Shown here piece after piece: positions 1 through 11,244 of a stretch of DNA of 64,000 nucleotides. This DNA comes from Protula sp. h YS-2021 (lineage: Eukaryota > Annelida > Polychaeta > Sabellida > Serpulidae). The position numbers and the translations under genes were made by a program. The notes beneath the pieces are model-generated. The model ran no database searches and was not told where the DNA came from. It worked only from the letters and a program-made list of their open reading frames with translations. Positions within the stretch are counted from its first letter, which is position 1. The number at the start of each line of letters is the position of its first letter. The stretch is from positions 48,059,256 through 48,123,255 of the forward strand of contig OX457026.1 in the NCBI GenBank assembly GCA_949752745.1, read 5' to 3'.

Positions 1-435
1 TACTGGCTTACTGACTATTACTTTTTTGGTGATTGGCCAAAAAATCGGCGAAAATTTTGGCGAACAACCAAAAAAACTCTCAGTCAATTCTTTACGAACT
101 CCGGGAAAATAGCATCATTGCATTGTAATTTTAAGTAAAAGTAGCGTAAACTACTGCCTAACTGGCTATTGCTGTCTTCCAATTTTAGATAAAGATAGCC
201 ATCATTGGTACTTACCTGGCCATTACTTTTTTCGTAATTTGGAACAATTGGTGCAAATATTGACGAAAGATGAAACTCATACCACAGGAATGGCGATGTT
301 GTCAAAGACTAAACCACTAGTATAAACAGTCTTTGGTACTGTCTTGAAATTTTGTTAAAGATAGTGGTCATTGGTACTTGCCTAGTTATTGTTTTTACGT
401 TATTCGGAAAAATTGTGGAAATATTGGTGAAAAAC
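1..435. repeat. Degenerate AT-rich tandem repeat, ~166-180 bp period
   Basis: Two or three diverged units can be aligned. The phrase around 'agatagccatcattggta' near 193 recurs as 'gatagtggtcattggta' near 360, a spacing of about 166 bp. Each is followed by 'cctggccattact' or 'cctagttattg' and then by a 'gaaaaattg..gaaatattgg' block. The 'gccaa..ggcgaaaattttggcgaa' part resembles the family at 13.1-14.3 kb in reverse orientation. No coding signal is seen. Confidence 0.55.
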
Positions 436-532
436 CAATTCTTACTAAAATCGTTACTAGCGCTAGGAATATAATGGTACCTTCTTAAATTTTGAATTAT
501 GGGAGCGAAAATTAGTACTTATGTGGTTTTTT

Positions 533-560
533 AACCCAGCCGACTTTGTCGGACTGGGTT
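533..560. repeat. Short hairpin motif
   Basis: The arms AACCCAG and CTGGGTT flank an inner CGAC-TTT-GTCG stem, with one or two mismatched bases between. It resembles the hairpins near 12,991, 26,585 and 27,692, which also combine CCAGC-type outer arms with a short GC-rich inner stem. It could be the end of a Helitron-like or other hairpin-ended element. The assignment is tentative. Confidence 0.45.
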
Positions 561-617
561 AGTCGTATCCCTACAGGGGACTTGAATGTATGGGCGTATG
601 TTAAACTTTTTCTTTAA

Positions 618-1115
618 AAGGCTACTCCTCCTACAGTTTTACTTCAATCGTTTTGATATAATGCAGGAATGTTCCCTGGGTGTCCCCCACCTGGTTATTA
701 CTTTTTTTTGACGAGTGACGAAAAACGGACAAAATGGCGGCAATTATTGTGCCCGTTTTGACCCAGTTTTAAAATGCTACTCCTCCTACAGTTTTACTCC
801 AATCGTTTAGATGTCACGAAGGGATGTTTCCCAGGGGTTTGCCTACCAGGCTATTATTTTTTTTCGCGGTTTGCCAATAACTGCCGAAATGGCGGAACTT
901 TGAAGTTTGGCAAAAGCTGGAATAAATGGTAGTAAATAACTGAATTGTCAAACTATTCATTTCTCTCAGTCTTTTTCAAATAGTTATAAAATTTTAATGA
1001 GAAGTTTCTTAGGTGCTTCTCCACCTGGTCTTTGGTTTTTTCGCAAATGACAAAAAAATGCCGAAATGGAGGAATTAATAATATTTTTCTAAAATTGTGT
1101 AAATGTCGGTAAACA
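618..1115. repeat. Degenerate ~155-bp tandem repeat, three units
   Basis: Two clear units start with 'ctactcctcctacagtttta' at 622 and 777. Both run through a 'ccctggg..cctggttattact' or 'cccagggg..ccaggctatta' block and end in 'gccgaaatggcgg' or 'acaaaatggcggc'. A third, more diverged unit follows to about 1,115. The pattern resembles the family at 11.4-12.2 kb. It has no coding content. Confidence 0.6.
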
Positions 1116-1580
1116 CATGAATCTTCAAAACCCAACCTCTCCAACATCCCTTTTCGGGCAGCTTCCACCAGGGGAAACACGTTTTTGTGTATTAAAATTA
1201 TGAAAAAGTTACGTTCAGAAACAAAGTACTTCATTGTTTGGCCTAACAGTGTTCGTTTCAGAGTTTTTCTCTCTTTCCTTACTCGGTAACTCGGCTGGGT
1301 CATGTCCTTGGACATGCTTGTTTTGGTGATTTTATCGCCTCTTGAAATACCTACATCTATTATTATTGCCGTTGACAGCTGTTCTTGTTTATTCAAGAAA
1401 AACGCGTACAAACTATTTCTGAGGCTTTTTTTAGGACACTTTTTATCTTTATATTTTTTATTTTCAACATTTTTGGCGTACTTTTTTTGTTCTTTTTTCT
1501 GAAGCGTTCTTTTTTTGTACTTTTTTGCCATCAAGCGTTCTTTTTTAGCAGTTTGCGTTTTTTTTTAAACAACCTCCGGC
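1116..1580. other. AT-rich stretch without a recognised gene
   Basis: From about 1,400 to 1,570 it is strongly T-rich, which produces a long lysine-rich open frame on the minus strand (953-1534). That frame is low complexity and matches no family I know. It lies directly upstream of the hAT relic and may include unrecognisable 5' parts of it. Confidence 0.5.
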
Positions 1581-2245
1581 AAGCCTGTGAAAGACATTAT
1601 CAGCACTGATTTAAATAAGAGGTATCTTCCTGTTCGCGATTTCCTCTTACGGTGCACTGCAGCTGATCCCAGGTTTAAATCACGGGCATTTCAAGATTAG
1701 CCGGAGCGAAACGCAGTGTACAATGGTCTGGCGGAGTAAGTGTACAGATTGGAAAAATCGCCCACAAAACCAGTCAATTAAAAACGAGCCAGATGCGCCC
1801 CGTTATGCCCCTCTGCCCAGCCTAGAAAATGAAGAATCAACGCACGGACGTAGCACTGAAGGTGTAAAAACCAGCAAAGAAGAACCAAGTGCTAAAAGCA
1901 GCAAATCGGACTTTAAGAATCCAATTAGTCGTTTACTAGGTGATGTATTCATTACAAAAGTTGAACCAGCCAAGCCTGTCCCTGACCACATCAAAGTTGA
2001 GCTGCAAGCGCATGAGGAAGCTGAATGCGATCTGGAGTCAAATCCTGCTACATGGTGGAAATCGAAAAGTGTATCCCTACCCCTATTTGATCGTTACGCA
2101 AGAAGTATTCTTTGTATTCCTACTACTAGTGTCCGCAGCGAACGGGTGTTCTCGACCGCAGGCGATACCATAACCGCAAAACGGACACGACTATCTGCAG
2201 ATAACGTCGACATGGCCATTTTTCTTTAAAAAAGAACGCAATTAG
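1581..2245 (+). pseudogene. hAT transposase, C-terminal remnant (ZBED-like)
   Basis: In its intact form this would be the catalytic and dimerisation C-terminus of a cut-and-paste hAT transposase. An upstream frame at 1581-1697 reads a 'DLNKRYLPVRDF' block and then 'AADPRFKSRAF', which matches the family's 'LDPRFK' motif, and it stops at 1698. A second frame, 1723-2229, carries the hAT dimerisation signature: 'NPATWWKSK' (codons ~106-114), 'LCIPTTSVRSERVFSTAG' (~131-148) and 'KRTRLSADNVDMAIFL' (~153-168). The last codons run into a stop, but one extra T separates this from an in-frame 'KKERN', the usual ending. With a stop, a frame change and no BED finger or DDE core, it is inactive. The acidic, lysine-rich stretch before 'NPATWW' is normal for the family. 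The family call is secure; the subfamily is not. Confidence 0.88.
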
Positions 2246-2497
2246 AAAACTGACTAACATGAACTTTTGAACAGATTAATTTTATTCAAGTTTTGATTTT
2301 TTCTAGAAATGTGATCGCACTGAAACAAGTTCCTTTGTAATTTTGATCGAAGTTTTGTTTGACCTAATTCAACTGATTTGTGATTTAAATTTGCTTTATC
2401 TCGTTTTGTAACTAAGCAACAAACATAAATTCCATATGGTTAATAAACAATAGTCAACTTAAACAGGTGTTTGGTTATTTAGACTTATTATTAATTG

Positions 2498-2585
2498 GCA
2501 AAAAACCGCGGTTCAAAACCGCAGTTTTCTTTAAAAACCGCGGTTCGAACCGCGGTTCAAAAATGCTCGCGGTCCCCTTCCTAGA
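2498..2585. repeat. Palindromic CCGCGG cluster, possible hAT terminus
   Basis: A perfect 22-bp palindrome at 2536-2557 contains two AACCGCGGTT blocks joined by CG. A related AACCGCGGTT/AACCGCAGTT pair sits at 2505-2525. The following 'tgctcgcggtcccct' resembles the terminal text of some hAT elements as I remember it. Its position about 270 bp after the transposase relic fits a 3' terminal or subterminal region. No matching left end or 8-bp target duplication was found. Confidence 0.45.
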
Positions 2586-2589
2586 AAAA

Positions 2590-4533
2590 TATCAAAATTC
2601 TAATTGTCTTTCAACATGCACAGTTTCAAATTTATAAAGCCATCGCATGATCTTTTAAAAACTATTTTACATATTATTCAGTCACTTTAACAACCATGTG
2701 AATATATTTCTGACAAAATGGAATTTGGTTGATTTTTGCCGGTTTTTTCCTCTATCATTTCTTTATATGATCCTATCCCAACTGAATTCAGCCGAAACGC
2801 AGTAACTTTTCGGCAAAAGTTAAAGTGCGAATTGGCCTGTTGTGGCATGTCTTGAAGCAAACCAAACTCAGTTACAGGCGAACACTATTAACAATTTTAT
2901 GCCCTTTTACCGCTCTCTATGTGCTGTTAAGCCATTAAGAAGTTTGGCAAGGGTGACCGGACTATTTACAACAATGACAAGCAGGTTCTTGCTTGTCATT
3001 GTTGTAAATAGTAGTAATAAAGAAAAAACAGGCGGGAAGAGGGGAGTGGAGGGATTGTGAGTGGGGGGGGGGGGGGGGTCGGAAGAATACTTAAAATTTC
3101 GAGCAACAGCAGGACGATTGGAAATAATACATAATAATAATAACAAAATTAATGTGTTCGACTTTTAACTTTGATTATCCTGAAAAATTTTATCTAGGGA
3201 TATCCATTTTTCACTACGATATCTAACTATACTCATGACTGTTTATTTGTTTTTTGCCAAGTTACTTTAATTAAGAACAAAATTGTCAGGTTCAACATTA
3301 TGAGTAAAAAATGGAAGCATGATTATGGGCTCAAAATTATAATACATAATATGCAAAATTATAATACATAAAATTGCCAAACGTGCCATTAAAGATATGT
3401 AGTTAAAAGAATACAAGAAAAAAGTTTTATATTATTTTAAACTTATCGTTTTTTGCTATTGTGGGTCCGACTCCCACAGGGTGCTGACATAACGATTTCT
3501 TATGCAACGAACAAGCACTCTCCGGTGGTAGTACAGAGATTTAGGTGTGACTGTTAAAAAGAGTTAAAAATCTTTTTTTATATTTTATTTACAGCGACCT
3601 TCCGAAATATATATGATTTTACGCCACCGTTTACTTCTGGCAACACTCTCAAAATGTGTAGAGACAAAGTCACACTAATTCTACACAAAGGGGGTTGGCA
3701 TATGCAAACAACTGAGCCATGAGTTTCCGTGTTATTTTGGTGAAAATACAAGGATTTTCTTGCGAAAAAAAATTTGAGGGTCCAAAAAAATTACTTTGAG
3801 TTAAAAAATTTGACTTAAGCGGTGAATTTAAAAGAGTTACATAAGTAAAATATATCGGGACTTTCAAATTAATTTGAGTAAAGCGAAAATTTGAGTGAAC
3901 CGATTTGGACTTAAATGGAAGCTACTGTAGTTATAAACTACAGGTGGAACTTCATGTATAAAATTTTCCAAAACACTCTGTAACAATTTCAGACCTCTTA
4001 TCCATCTAACACAGTGTCAACATACAGCTTCGGTTGAAAATAATTATGTCCTGTGAGGATTTGTTCGGGTGGGGGTCCCAACTAGTTTTATTTCTTACTT
4101 GTTCTAGTTTCATGCTCATCTGGCTGTGCTACCACCGGTGAGTACAAGTTTATTGCCTAATAAATCGTTATGCAAATACTCTGTGGGAGTCGAACCCACA
4201 ATAGCAAACAGCAATAAGCAATGACCATTGACCCAAAAATTTAACAGTTATTGTGGTTTTGCATGAGAGTACTTATATAATCCAAATCGCACTTCGACTT
4301 TTGCCGGAAAGTTTTTGCGTTTCGGCTGGATTTAGTTGGGATAAGGATCATATAAAGAAATAATAGAAGAAAAACGGCAAAAATCAACAAAAATCTATTT
4401 TGCCAGAAACATATTCACATGTTGGTTATTAATGGGACTAAATAATATGTAAAACAGTTTTTAAAAGATCATATGATATCTTTATAAATTTGAAAGTGTG
4501 CATGTTGAAAGAAAATTAGAATTTTGATGTTTT
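2590..4533. repeat. Large imperfect inverted repeat (foldback-like element)
   Basis: Outer arms 2590-2833 and 4282-4533 are reverse complements over about 245 bp, with scattered mismatches and small indels. Inner arms 3454-3538 and 4120-4206 pair again: both contain 'tgctattgtgggt' and 'ggtggtag', read in opposite directions. The two arm pairs are separated by about 620 bp on the left but only about 75 bp on the right, so the left side appears to hold an insertion, including the poly-G tract. No open frame of note lies between the arms. It could be a foldback transposon or an inverted duplication. Confidence 0.75.
3063..3078 (+). repeat. Poly-G tract, 16 nt
   Basis: An uninterrupted G run lies in the asymmetric left part of the foldback. 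The flanking 'aacaatgacaagcagg' and 'cttgtcattgttgtaaatag' at 2971-3012 form their own short hairpin. The tract is likely length-variable. Confidence 0.9.
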
Positions 4534-5610
4534 TTTCCTTAAGATGTCATTATAATCTATCCCAATCGATTTGTAGTCGAAACGACGCCCATCTGTAAGA
4601 TCCGAAAGTGCGAATTGGCTTATTGTTGTGCTACCACCGGACAGCGTCCATTTATCTAAAATTGAGCAGTTTTTGCCTCATAGTGCCTACCGTGTTTCCA
4701 TTGATCAAATGGAATTTTAACTGGAATCAAGCATTAAGAATCTTTGCCTTGAAAAAAGATTTATTTAAACTTAACCTTTCCCTCAATCCCACTCCTTTCT
4801 AAACAGAGGAAAATATAATCTCCCCTCGCGCAGACCACTCCTTTATCAACACACAAAGCTCGTGGTACAGGTAAGCAATCCCGTAAACGACACTAAGCCT
4901 ATAAACACAGTGGGGTGACGGAGGGAAAGCCACTCCAAATTTGTTGTTAGAGCCTTTTGTTTCCACATGTTTACCGCCTGCTAAGCCAGTATTAGATATC
5001 GTGTACTGAGCGTCTGCCGTTGTGCATGACATAGTGCTGTGTTGTGCTACTACAGGGATAGATCATGGGGCTGAGTGTTTTTTATGGGATTCGAGCACGC
5101 GTGGAAGGCCTGGGAACGAACCGCGCAGCATTTATAGATGGCATATAAAATAGCATGTGGTGAAATACTTTACATGGTAGTGCAGCCGGTTTACGGCAGA
5201 AGACAGCAATTTATTATGTGTTGGAATTTAAAAAAAAATATTGTTAGCCCTTGGACATTCTGTAATTATGGACAGTTTTCACAGTTAAAATACAAAGTTG
5301 AGAAAGAACTGTGTTTTATTTTGTATTAGTAACCCTTCCTACGCCCAACCCCACCCCTCGAGCCATATCCTTTCCTCTCTCCCCACTGTATCACCCCTTT
5401 CAACCTCATCCCACCATACCATCCATATCCATCCGTTATTGATATAGAAGCAAAAAAGTTAAACCAATTGACCCTATTTCCACAGTAGAACAAGACAATC
5501 GTAGATTGCACATCCCCCCGCCGCGTTCATTTTCGACAAAGTCTAACTTGTCAAAAATCGCCAAAATTACATGTTTTGAAGAACAACTATACTTAACATA
5601 CTTTCCAGCT
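4534..5610. other. No gene recognised
   Basis: The text 'aaagtgcgaattggct' at 4604 and 'tgtgctaccaccgg' at 4626 repeat pieces of the foldback arms, so the element or a relative extends here. A weaker form, 'ttgtgctactacaggg', lies at 5043. A pyrimidine-rich strand occupies 5335-5440. Short open frames (61-77 codons) match nothing I know. Confidence 0.5.
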
Positions 5611-6430
5611 GTAGAGATTTATCGGTCTCCGGTGAATAGAAAAAAGATACATTTTTTTAAGTAATCGAAAAACTAGAACCTCAGTAAGGCAGCATCCCCC
5701 TGTGAAACAGTAGAGTAAAACCCCATATAGAAGGAACACCATTGGATTCGACGAAAACGTTCCTTATACCGGGGTGTTCCTTTAATGAGGGGGTCGCATT
5801 TCTAACAACTTCACATTATTCCTCGAGCGAAATCGATCTAACGACCCGTTAGAGGCTTTGAAATTATCGATCAACCATAACGAAAGTTATCTCACTTTTA
5901 AGTTTAAAATTTTAAAGTGAATACATAATGCATACAGCCACCGGGGCAACTAGCCCATTACTAGTTATGTTAAAGTTAGATATTTAACTGAATCAAATGG
6001 TGAAACTTTCATTCAAATCGGTCAACTATAGCGGAGGTTATCTCATTTTTAAGTTAAAATGGTGGCATGTTACAATTATGCATACAGCCATATGCGCAAA
6101 TAGCCTATGACTGCTTAATGTTAAAACTGAATATAAAACTGATTTAAACAGCGAAATTTTCATGCAAATCGACCAACCTTAGCGAAAGTTATCTCATTTT
6201 TTTCACTTTTTACAAAGTTAAAATGGCGACATGTCACAATTATGCATACAGTCAGCTACGCAAATAGACTGCGACTACTTTATAGCAAAGCTAGATATGA
6301 AACTGAATCTAACATTGAAATTTTCATACAAATCGGTCAAGTAGTTTTAAAGTTATATACTCTTAAAGTTTGCCATATCACTCTTCCTTTTCTGCTACTT
6401 CGATGTAATAGAAATTTGGTGTGGCGGCAT
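5611..6430. repeat. Tandem-duplicated element, copy 1 (820 bp)
   Basis: It starts at 'gtagagatttatcggtctcc' and is repeated almost exactly from 6431. It holds an inverted pair, AAGGAACACC (5731) and GGTGTTCCTT (5773). Three subrepeats of 150-163 bp follow, each starting near 'atgcatacag' (5931, 6081, 6244). Copy 1 has two fewer subrepeats than copy 2, which accounts for the 315-bp difference between them. Confidence 0.88.
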
Positions 6431-7560
6431 GTAGAGATTTATCGGTCTCCGGTGAATAGAAAAAAGATACATTTTTTTAAGTAATCGAAAAACTAGAACC
6501 TCAGTAAGGCAGCATCCCCCTGTGAAACAGTAGAGTAAAACCCCATATAGAAGGAACACCATTGGATTCGACGAAAACGTTCCTTATACCGGGGTGTTCC
6601 TTTAATGAGGGGGTCGCATTTCTAACAACTTCACATTATTCCTCGGGCAAAATCGATCTAACGACCCGTTAGAGGCTTTGAAATTATCGATCAACCATAA
6701 CGAAAGTTATCTCACTTTTAAGTTTAAAATTTTAAAGTGAATACATAATGCATACAGCCACCGGGGCAACTAGCCCATTACTAGTTATGTTAAAGTTAGA
6801 TATTTAACTGAATCAAATGGTGAAACTTTCATTCAAATCGGTCAACTATAGCGGAGGTTATCTCATTTTTAAGTTAAAATGGTGGCATGTTACAATTATG
6901 CATACAGCCATATGCGCAAATAGCCTATGACTGCTTAATGTTAAAACTAGATATAAAACTGAATCAAACAGTGAAATTTTCATTCAAATCCGTCAACTAT
7001 AGCGGAAGTTATCTCATTTTTCACTTTTTACAAAGTTAAAATGGCGGCATGTTACAAATATGCATACAGCCACATACGCAAATAGCCTGTGACCACTTAA
7101 TGTTATAACTAGATATAAAACTGAATCAAACAGTGAAATTTTCATGCAAATCGGAAAAAAACCATGGCGGAAGTTATCCCACTTTTTACAAAGTTAAAAT
7201 GGCGGCATGACACATTATGCATACAGCCACCTGCGGAAATAGCCTATGACTACTTGATGTTAAAACTAGATATAAAACTGATTTAAACAGCGAAATTTTC
7301 ATGCAAATCGACCAACCTTAGCGAAAGTTATCTCATTTTTTTCACTTTTTACAAAGTTAAAATGGCGACATGTCACAATTATGCATACAGTCAGCTACGC
7401 AAATAGACTGCGACTACTTTATAGCAAAGCTAGATATGAAACTGAATCTAACATTGAAATTTTCATACAAATCGGTCAAGTAGTTTTAAAGTTATATACT
7501 CTTAAAGTTTGCCATATCACTCTTCCTTTTCTGCTACTTCGATGTAATAGAAATTTGGTG
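6431..7560. repeat. Tandem-duplicated element, copy 2, with five subrepeats
   Basis: The second copy of the unit at 5611 begins exactly where copy 1 ends. The subrepeats start near 6751, 6901, 7063, 7220 and 7383, giving periods of 150, 162, 157 and 163 bp. They share 'aaactgaatcaaacagtgaa', 'caaatcggtcaa' and 'aaagttaaaatggcggcat'. The 97-codon frame at 7381-7674 is a by-product of the repeat and has no domain I recognise. Confidence 0.88.
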
Positions 7561-7795
7561 TGTAACTTATTAAAATTGCTGACTCAGCAGAATTTATCGG
7601 TGATTTATATGAATGTCTCACTCTTCCTTTTATGCTACTTCGATGTAATCAAAATATGGTGTGTAACTTGTTAAAATTGCTCCCTCAGCAGAATTTATCG
7701 CTGATTCATATGCGTGTCTCACTCTTCCTTTTATGCTACTTCGATGTAATCAAAATATGGTGTGTAACTTGTTAAAATTGCTGGCTCAGCAGAAT
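7518..7795. repeat. 101-bp tandem repeat, ~2.8 copies
   Basis: 'cactcttccttttatgctac' starts units at 7518, 7619 and 7720, with an exact 101-bp spacing. Each unit contains 'gtgtgtaacttgttaaaatt' and 'tcagcagaatttatcg'. The first unit overlaps the end of the preceding duplicated element, so this array grew from that element's right end. Confidence 0.9.
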
Positions 7796-7827
7796 GTTGC
7801 TCTCCTCGAAGGGGGGTCCTCACTTTA

Positions 7828-7963
7828 TCACCATGGTTACGAGACTTTGTTACCATGGTTACGAGACTGTTACCATGGTTACGAGACTTTGTTACCATGC
7901 GAGACTTTGTTATCACGCGAGACTTTACCATACGAGACTTTGTTACCATGGGTACCAGATTTT
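7828..7963. repeat. ~22-bp minisatellite built on GTTACCATGG
   Basis: Degenerate copies of 'gttacgagactttgttacca' run in tandem, some shortened. Most contain GTTACCATGGTTAC, which holds the left half of an RFX X-box (GTTNCCATGG) but not the right half. Both strands stay open across it, which creates spurious MVTKSR-type and YHGYET-type peptides. Confidence 0.88.
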
Positions 7964-7993
7964 GTTACCATGGCAACGCCTGTTATGACGTCA
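7964..7993. promoter_or_regulatory. X-box (RFX) plus CRE, with adjacent ETS core
   Basis: GTTACCATGGCAAC at 7964-7977 fits the RFX X-box consensus GTTNCCATGGNAAC exactly. Eight bases later TGACGTCA at 7986-7993 is a perfect CREB/ATF palindrome, overlapped on its right by ACTTCCTG (7993-8000), an ETS-type core. X-box followed by a CRE-like site is a known promoter arrangement, for example the X1/X2 boxes of MHC class II genes. No downstream gene could be identified within the window, so function is not shown. Confidence 0.5.
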
Positions 7994-8000
7994 CTTCCTG

Positions 8001-8545
8001 GGCTGGAACTCCCATTTTCATACTACTTTCATACAGTTTAATATTTATTCACATGAACAAATATTATCAAAATACATTTGTGCTGAACGTTCTTTGGAGG
8101 GTGGGGGAAGAGGACGAGGAGAGAAAGCCTAGTATCGCTTCTTACCCGGTTTTTTGCACAGTACGTAAAACTCAGAAGATGAGAATAATTTTGGCGAGGA
8201 AAAACGAACCTTGTTTTAATCCGCCGTTCGCGTTATTAAAGTCGCATATAAAAAAGCGACCCGGCAGACGTATCCGGAAGACAATAAGTACAAAAAATAA
8301 CATTTGAGAGAAATTTATCAACGAGATAAACGCTCTTAAATCGCGACGAGAGAAAAGACTGTTTCTTCTTGGACTTAGTGGTTGAAAAAAGCATGAAATG
8401 TTTAAAACTGCCAAAACTAGTTTCAAAATGGTGGCACAATTCCCGTTCAAAGTGGCACATGTCACGGAGGGCCACATGGGGAGGGGGGGGGCAAACAATT
8501 CCAACAAAAACCGTAACCGGCATTGAACTCTTAAGGCGTGTTGAA
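8001..8545 (+). other. Region downstream of the X-box/CRE, no gene recognised
   Basis: An open frame spans the minisatellite and continues to 8307. Its last ~80 codons, basic towards the end, match no family I know. The minus-strand frames at 8172-8600 are also unassigned. A purine run 'gggaggggggggg' lies at 8480-8492. If the site at 7964 is a promoter, a first exon would be expected here, but I could not define one. Confidence 0.35.
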
Positions 8546-8547
8546 CA

Positions 8548-8655
8548 TGGTAAACGGACAAAAGCCTAATAGGACAAAATCCAATAGGACAAAGCCCCAA
8601 TCATTTAACAAAGGCGGAATAACCCCAACCTGGACAAAAGCCCAATCATTTTTTA
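8548..8655. repeat. Short degenerate repeat 'ggacaaaagcccaat'
   Basis: About five imperfect copies of a 14-17 bp motif occur: 'ggacaaaagcctaata', 'ggacaaaatccaata', 'ggacaaagccccaatc' and 'ggacaaaagcccaatc'. The spacing is irregular. It looks like minisatellite growth inside otherwise unassigned DNA. Confidence 0.7.
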
Positions 8656-11160
8656 ATTTTTTTTTACAAGAATGATATATTAATAATGCTCAATTTTTTT
8701 ATTGCATTATATATATTCGTGCTTGATCAAAATGTTAAAATTTTGTTTGCAGATAGTACATCCTGACGATTACATAATATTTCACAAAATTTGCTCCCAT
8801 GGTTATTTGTTCTACATTTTAAGTTACTACATCCTGAATATTACTTCAGGCATTGATCTTAATTTGACAAGTTATTACACAACAATACACTGAACTTTGA
8901 TTCAAAAAGCTTTCAATCATAAGCGCGATCGAACCCCATGCTGTTTATTTCAAAATGCTGTTCCAGAGTCCGAGGAATTAGATTACGAATTTTTACAACA
9001 CAGTTTTAGGTATTGTAACACAGTAACAAATAAAAGGTCAAAGCAAATGCATTTATCTCTATTACTCAACGTTTTGTAGTGCTAAACGACTTCAAATTCT
9101 TTATTGTTAATCTTGATTACACCATAGTCGAATAATAATTGAGCGGTTGAATGTTATGTAACAGATAGAATATATGACAGTGTTAAGATATTTCAAAACT
9201 CGGGGTACACTCAGATTTAAATAACTTATAGACTAGGTCTACTAATCTATATTCTCAAAAGAGGGATAATTTTTTTATCAGACGGGCTCGAGCTGAGGGC
9301 CAGTTTCGTTGAAGGGCGAAGAATGTCTAGTAGGGGGGAGAGTGTGTTTTGCATTCCCCACACCCAGACAAAAAATTGTAAGCTACCGTCTCAGTTTTTG
9401 CTGAGTCTTTGAGTTATATGCATATATTTAAACTTTACAGAGTGTCGCCTTATGTTTATAAGGGGTCGTCTTCCTCATCCTCGTCTAAGAGAAAACAAAG
9501 TGGGGATACCGGCGAATGCTTCTCAACTACACTCCCAGGCGGTATAATGTAATGGAGAATAGATGAACTGGGGTCACTTTTTGCATGGTGCGACAATAGG
9601 CCTTATGACGATTGACCTGAGCTGTTGAGTCCGACGATTCGCCTGACTTTTATAACTTTCATTTTCAACTATTTTGAATCACTCATGTCATTACTTTTTC
9701 AAAGTAAAAATCGCCGGAGTTCTTTCAGTACAAACCAACGAGTGCATTTCAAAGAAATACGAGGCTGCATTAAAGAAAAGAAACTTCGTACTTCTTTCCT
9801 TTCAAATCAATGCTGGGCTGTATACAAGAAAAGCTACTCCAGAGTTTTATATATTCTTACAAGTGCAGGCCGCAGACCTGTAAGTAAGATTCAGTCATTG
9901 TTGTTTGCTGTCAAAATACCATGAAAAGACTCCCTTTTGTATGATTCATGTATTCGGTCCAACTGTTGCACTTTTTCAATACAGCAAAAATGTTTGCCAG
10001 GGCTATTGCTGCTGGGCGTAATATCTCTAGGTGAGTTGTAGTCAGGTGTACCATCGCTGGGCGTATTGTCGGTAGGTTAATTTTCGTCAGTCGTATTGTC
10101 GCTGGGCATATTGTTCGCGAATACGTGATGGTGACTGTTGGCCTCGAGTTTCCATCGTTGACATCTAAAATGGTTTGTCACAGAGACATGACGGGTTTCG
10201 TCAAGAAGTATTCGAAGGCGTCAGCTTGGCTTGAACGAGGAAGAACACCCTTGCTTTCTCATCAGTTTTTTTGTATGACCCGATCGGTAATCTTTTATTT
10301 TTTTCTAAATAATTAGACCCGGTCGTCGACCAACGTTTTTTCATTATTTCTTGACAAATTTGTTGAACCGGCGTTTACCAAGATTGTTGTTCCTTTTTTC
10401 GCGCAATATGGTTTGGTTTGTTGCTCGAATATGATCAGATGCACCAAAACCTCAGCTTTCAAAACTGATAAAACGAGTGTTTAAGGTGTTTAATACACTC
10501 TAATTTTAAAATATACTTAAGGGCAAAGGAAAGTTTACACACTAAAATTAAATATTTCTTCAAAATTATTTTTCGCGAAATTTTGCCCAAAGAATTTAGC
10601 CCAATTATACACCACAGGCAGTTGTTTTATTTTTCACACCTTAATTTTCAAGCTGTTTTGGTAAGTTTGGTAAGTGGCAAATTATTCGATGTGAGTGCCT
10701 ATCCTTTGAATTTTCGCTTGCTTGCAGTAAAACTCCTGTTAGCGTAACACAGGAAAGCCAGGGTAGAGATCGAAGCTGACGTCCTCGCGCTACCACGTCT
10801 CGTCAGGATCGGCGCATCCGGATCATATAACTCCGTGATCGCTTTCACACTGCAAAAATGACTGCCAGCGGAGATACACGGAAGAACAAATCAGCCGGAT
10901 AATGCACAGTCACAAGACGCCGTGAAACCCGAATTTGGGTGCATCAAATTGCTTTGGAATGATAGAACACATCGAAATCGAGTTAAGTAAACAATCGCGA
11001 TAAAAGCCCTTGAACATGCATTATTGGCGAAGTGTCATTTTTATTGAGGAGTCTAGTGTTAATACTCGAAATTTTCCAGACCCGCTTTTTTTATTTGCGA
11101 TTTTATTGACAAGGTGACAAGGTGATGTGTGCATATAAACCGTCCTTATGAACATTTTAG
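8656..11160. other. 2.5 kb with no recognised gene
   Basis: AT-rich and apparently low-copy DNA. Short frames (60-99 codons, for example 9625-9924) match no family. A weak 15-18 bp repeat around 'tcgctgggcgtattgtc' lies at 10,010-10,115. A more GC-rich stretch at 10,740-10,930 contains no frame I recognise. Confidence 0.5.
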
Positions 11161-11179
11161 TGAATATTAAAAGAAGAAT

Positions 11180-11211
11180 GTGCAGGGACATTGTGACCAG
11201 CCGAGATCTAG
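11180..11211 (+). mobile_element. Candidate Helitron-like 3' end ending in CTAG
   Basis: 'gcagggacattgtgaccag' followed by CTAG and then T matches the segment at 27,671-27,710, where a hairpin precedes CTAG-T. Helitrons typically end in a hairpin plus CTRR and insert before a T. Here the hairpin is degraded. No 5' end was found. Confidence 0.35.
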
Positions 11212-11244
11212 TAAATCAATAGGCTTGTACGGTCGCCAAAAAGG

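Noticed and set aside
953..1534. 193-codon lysine-rich minus-strand frame
   Set aside because: It lies opposite a T-rich tract, is low complexity and has no recognisable domain.
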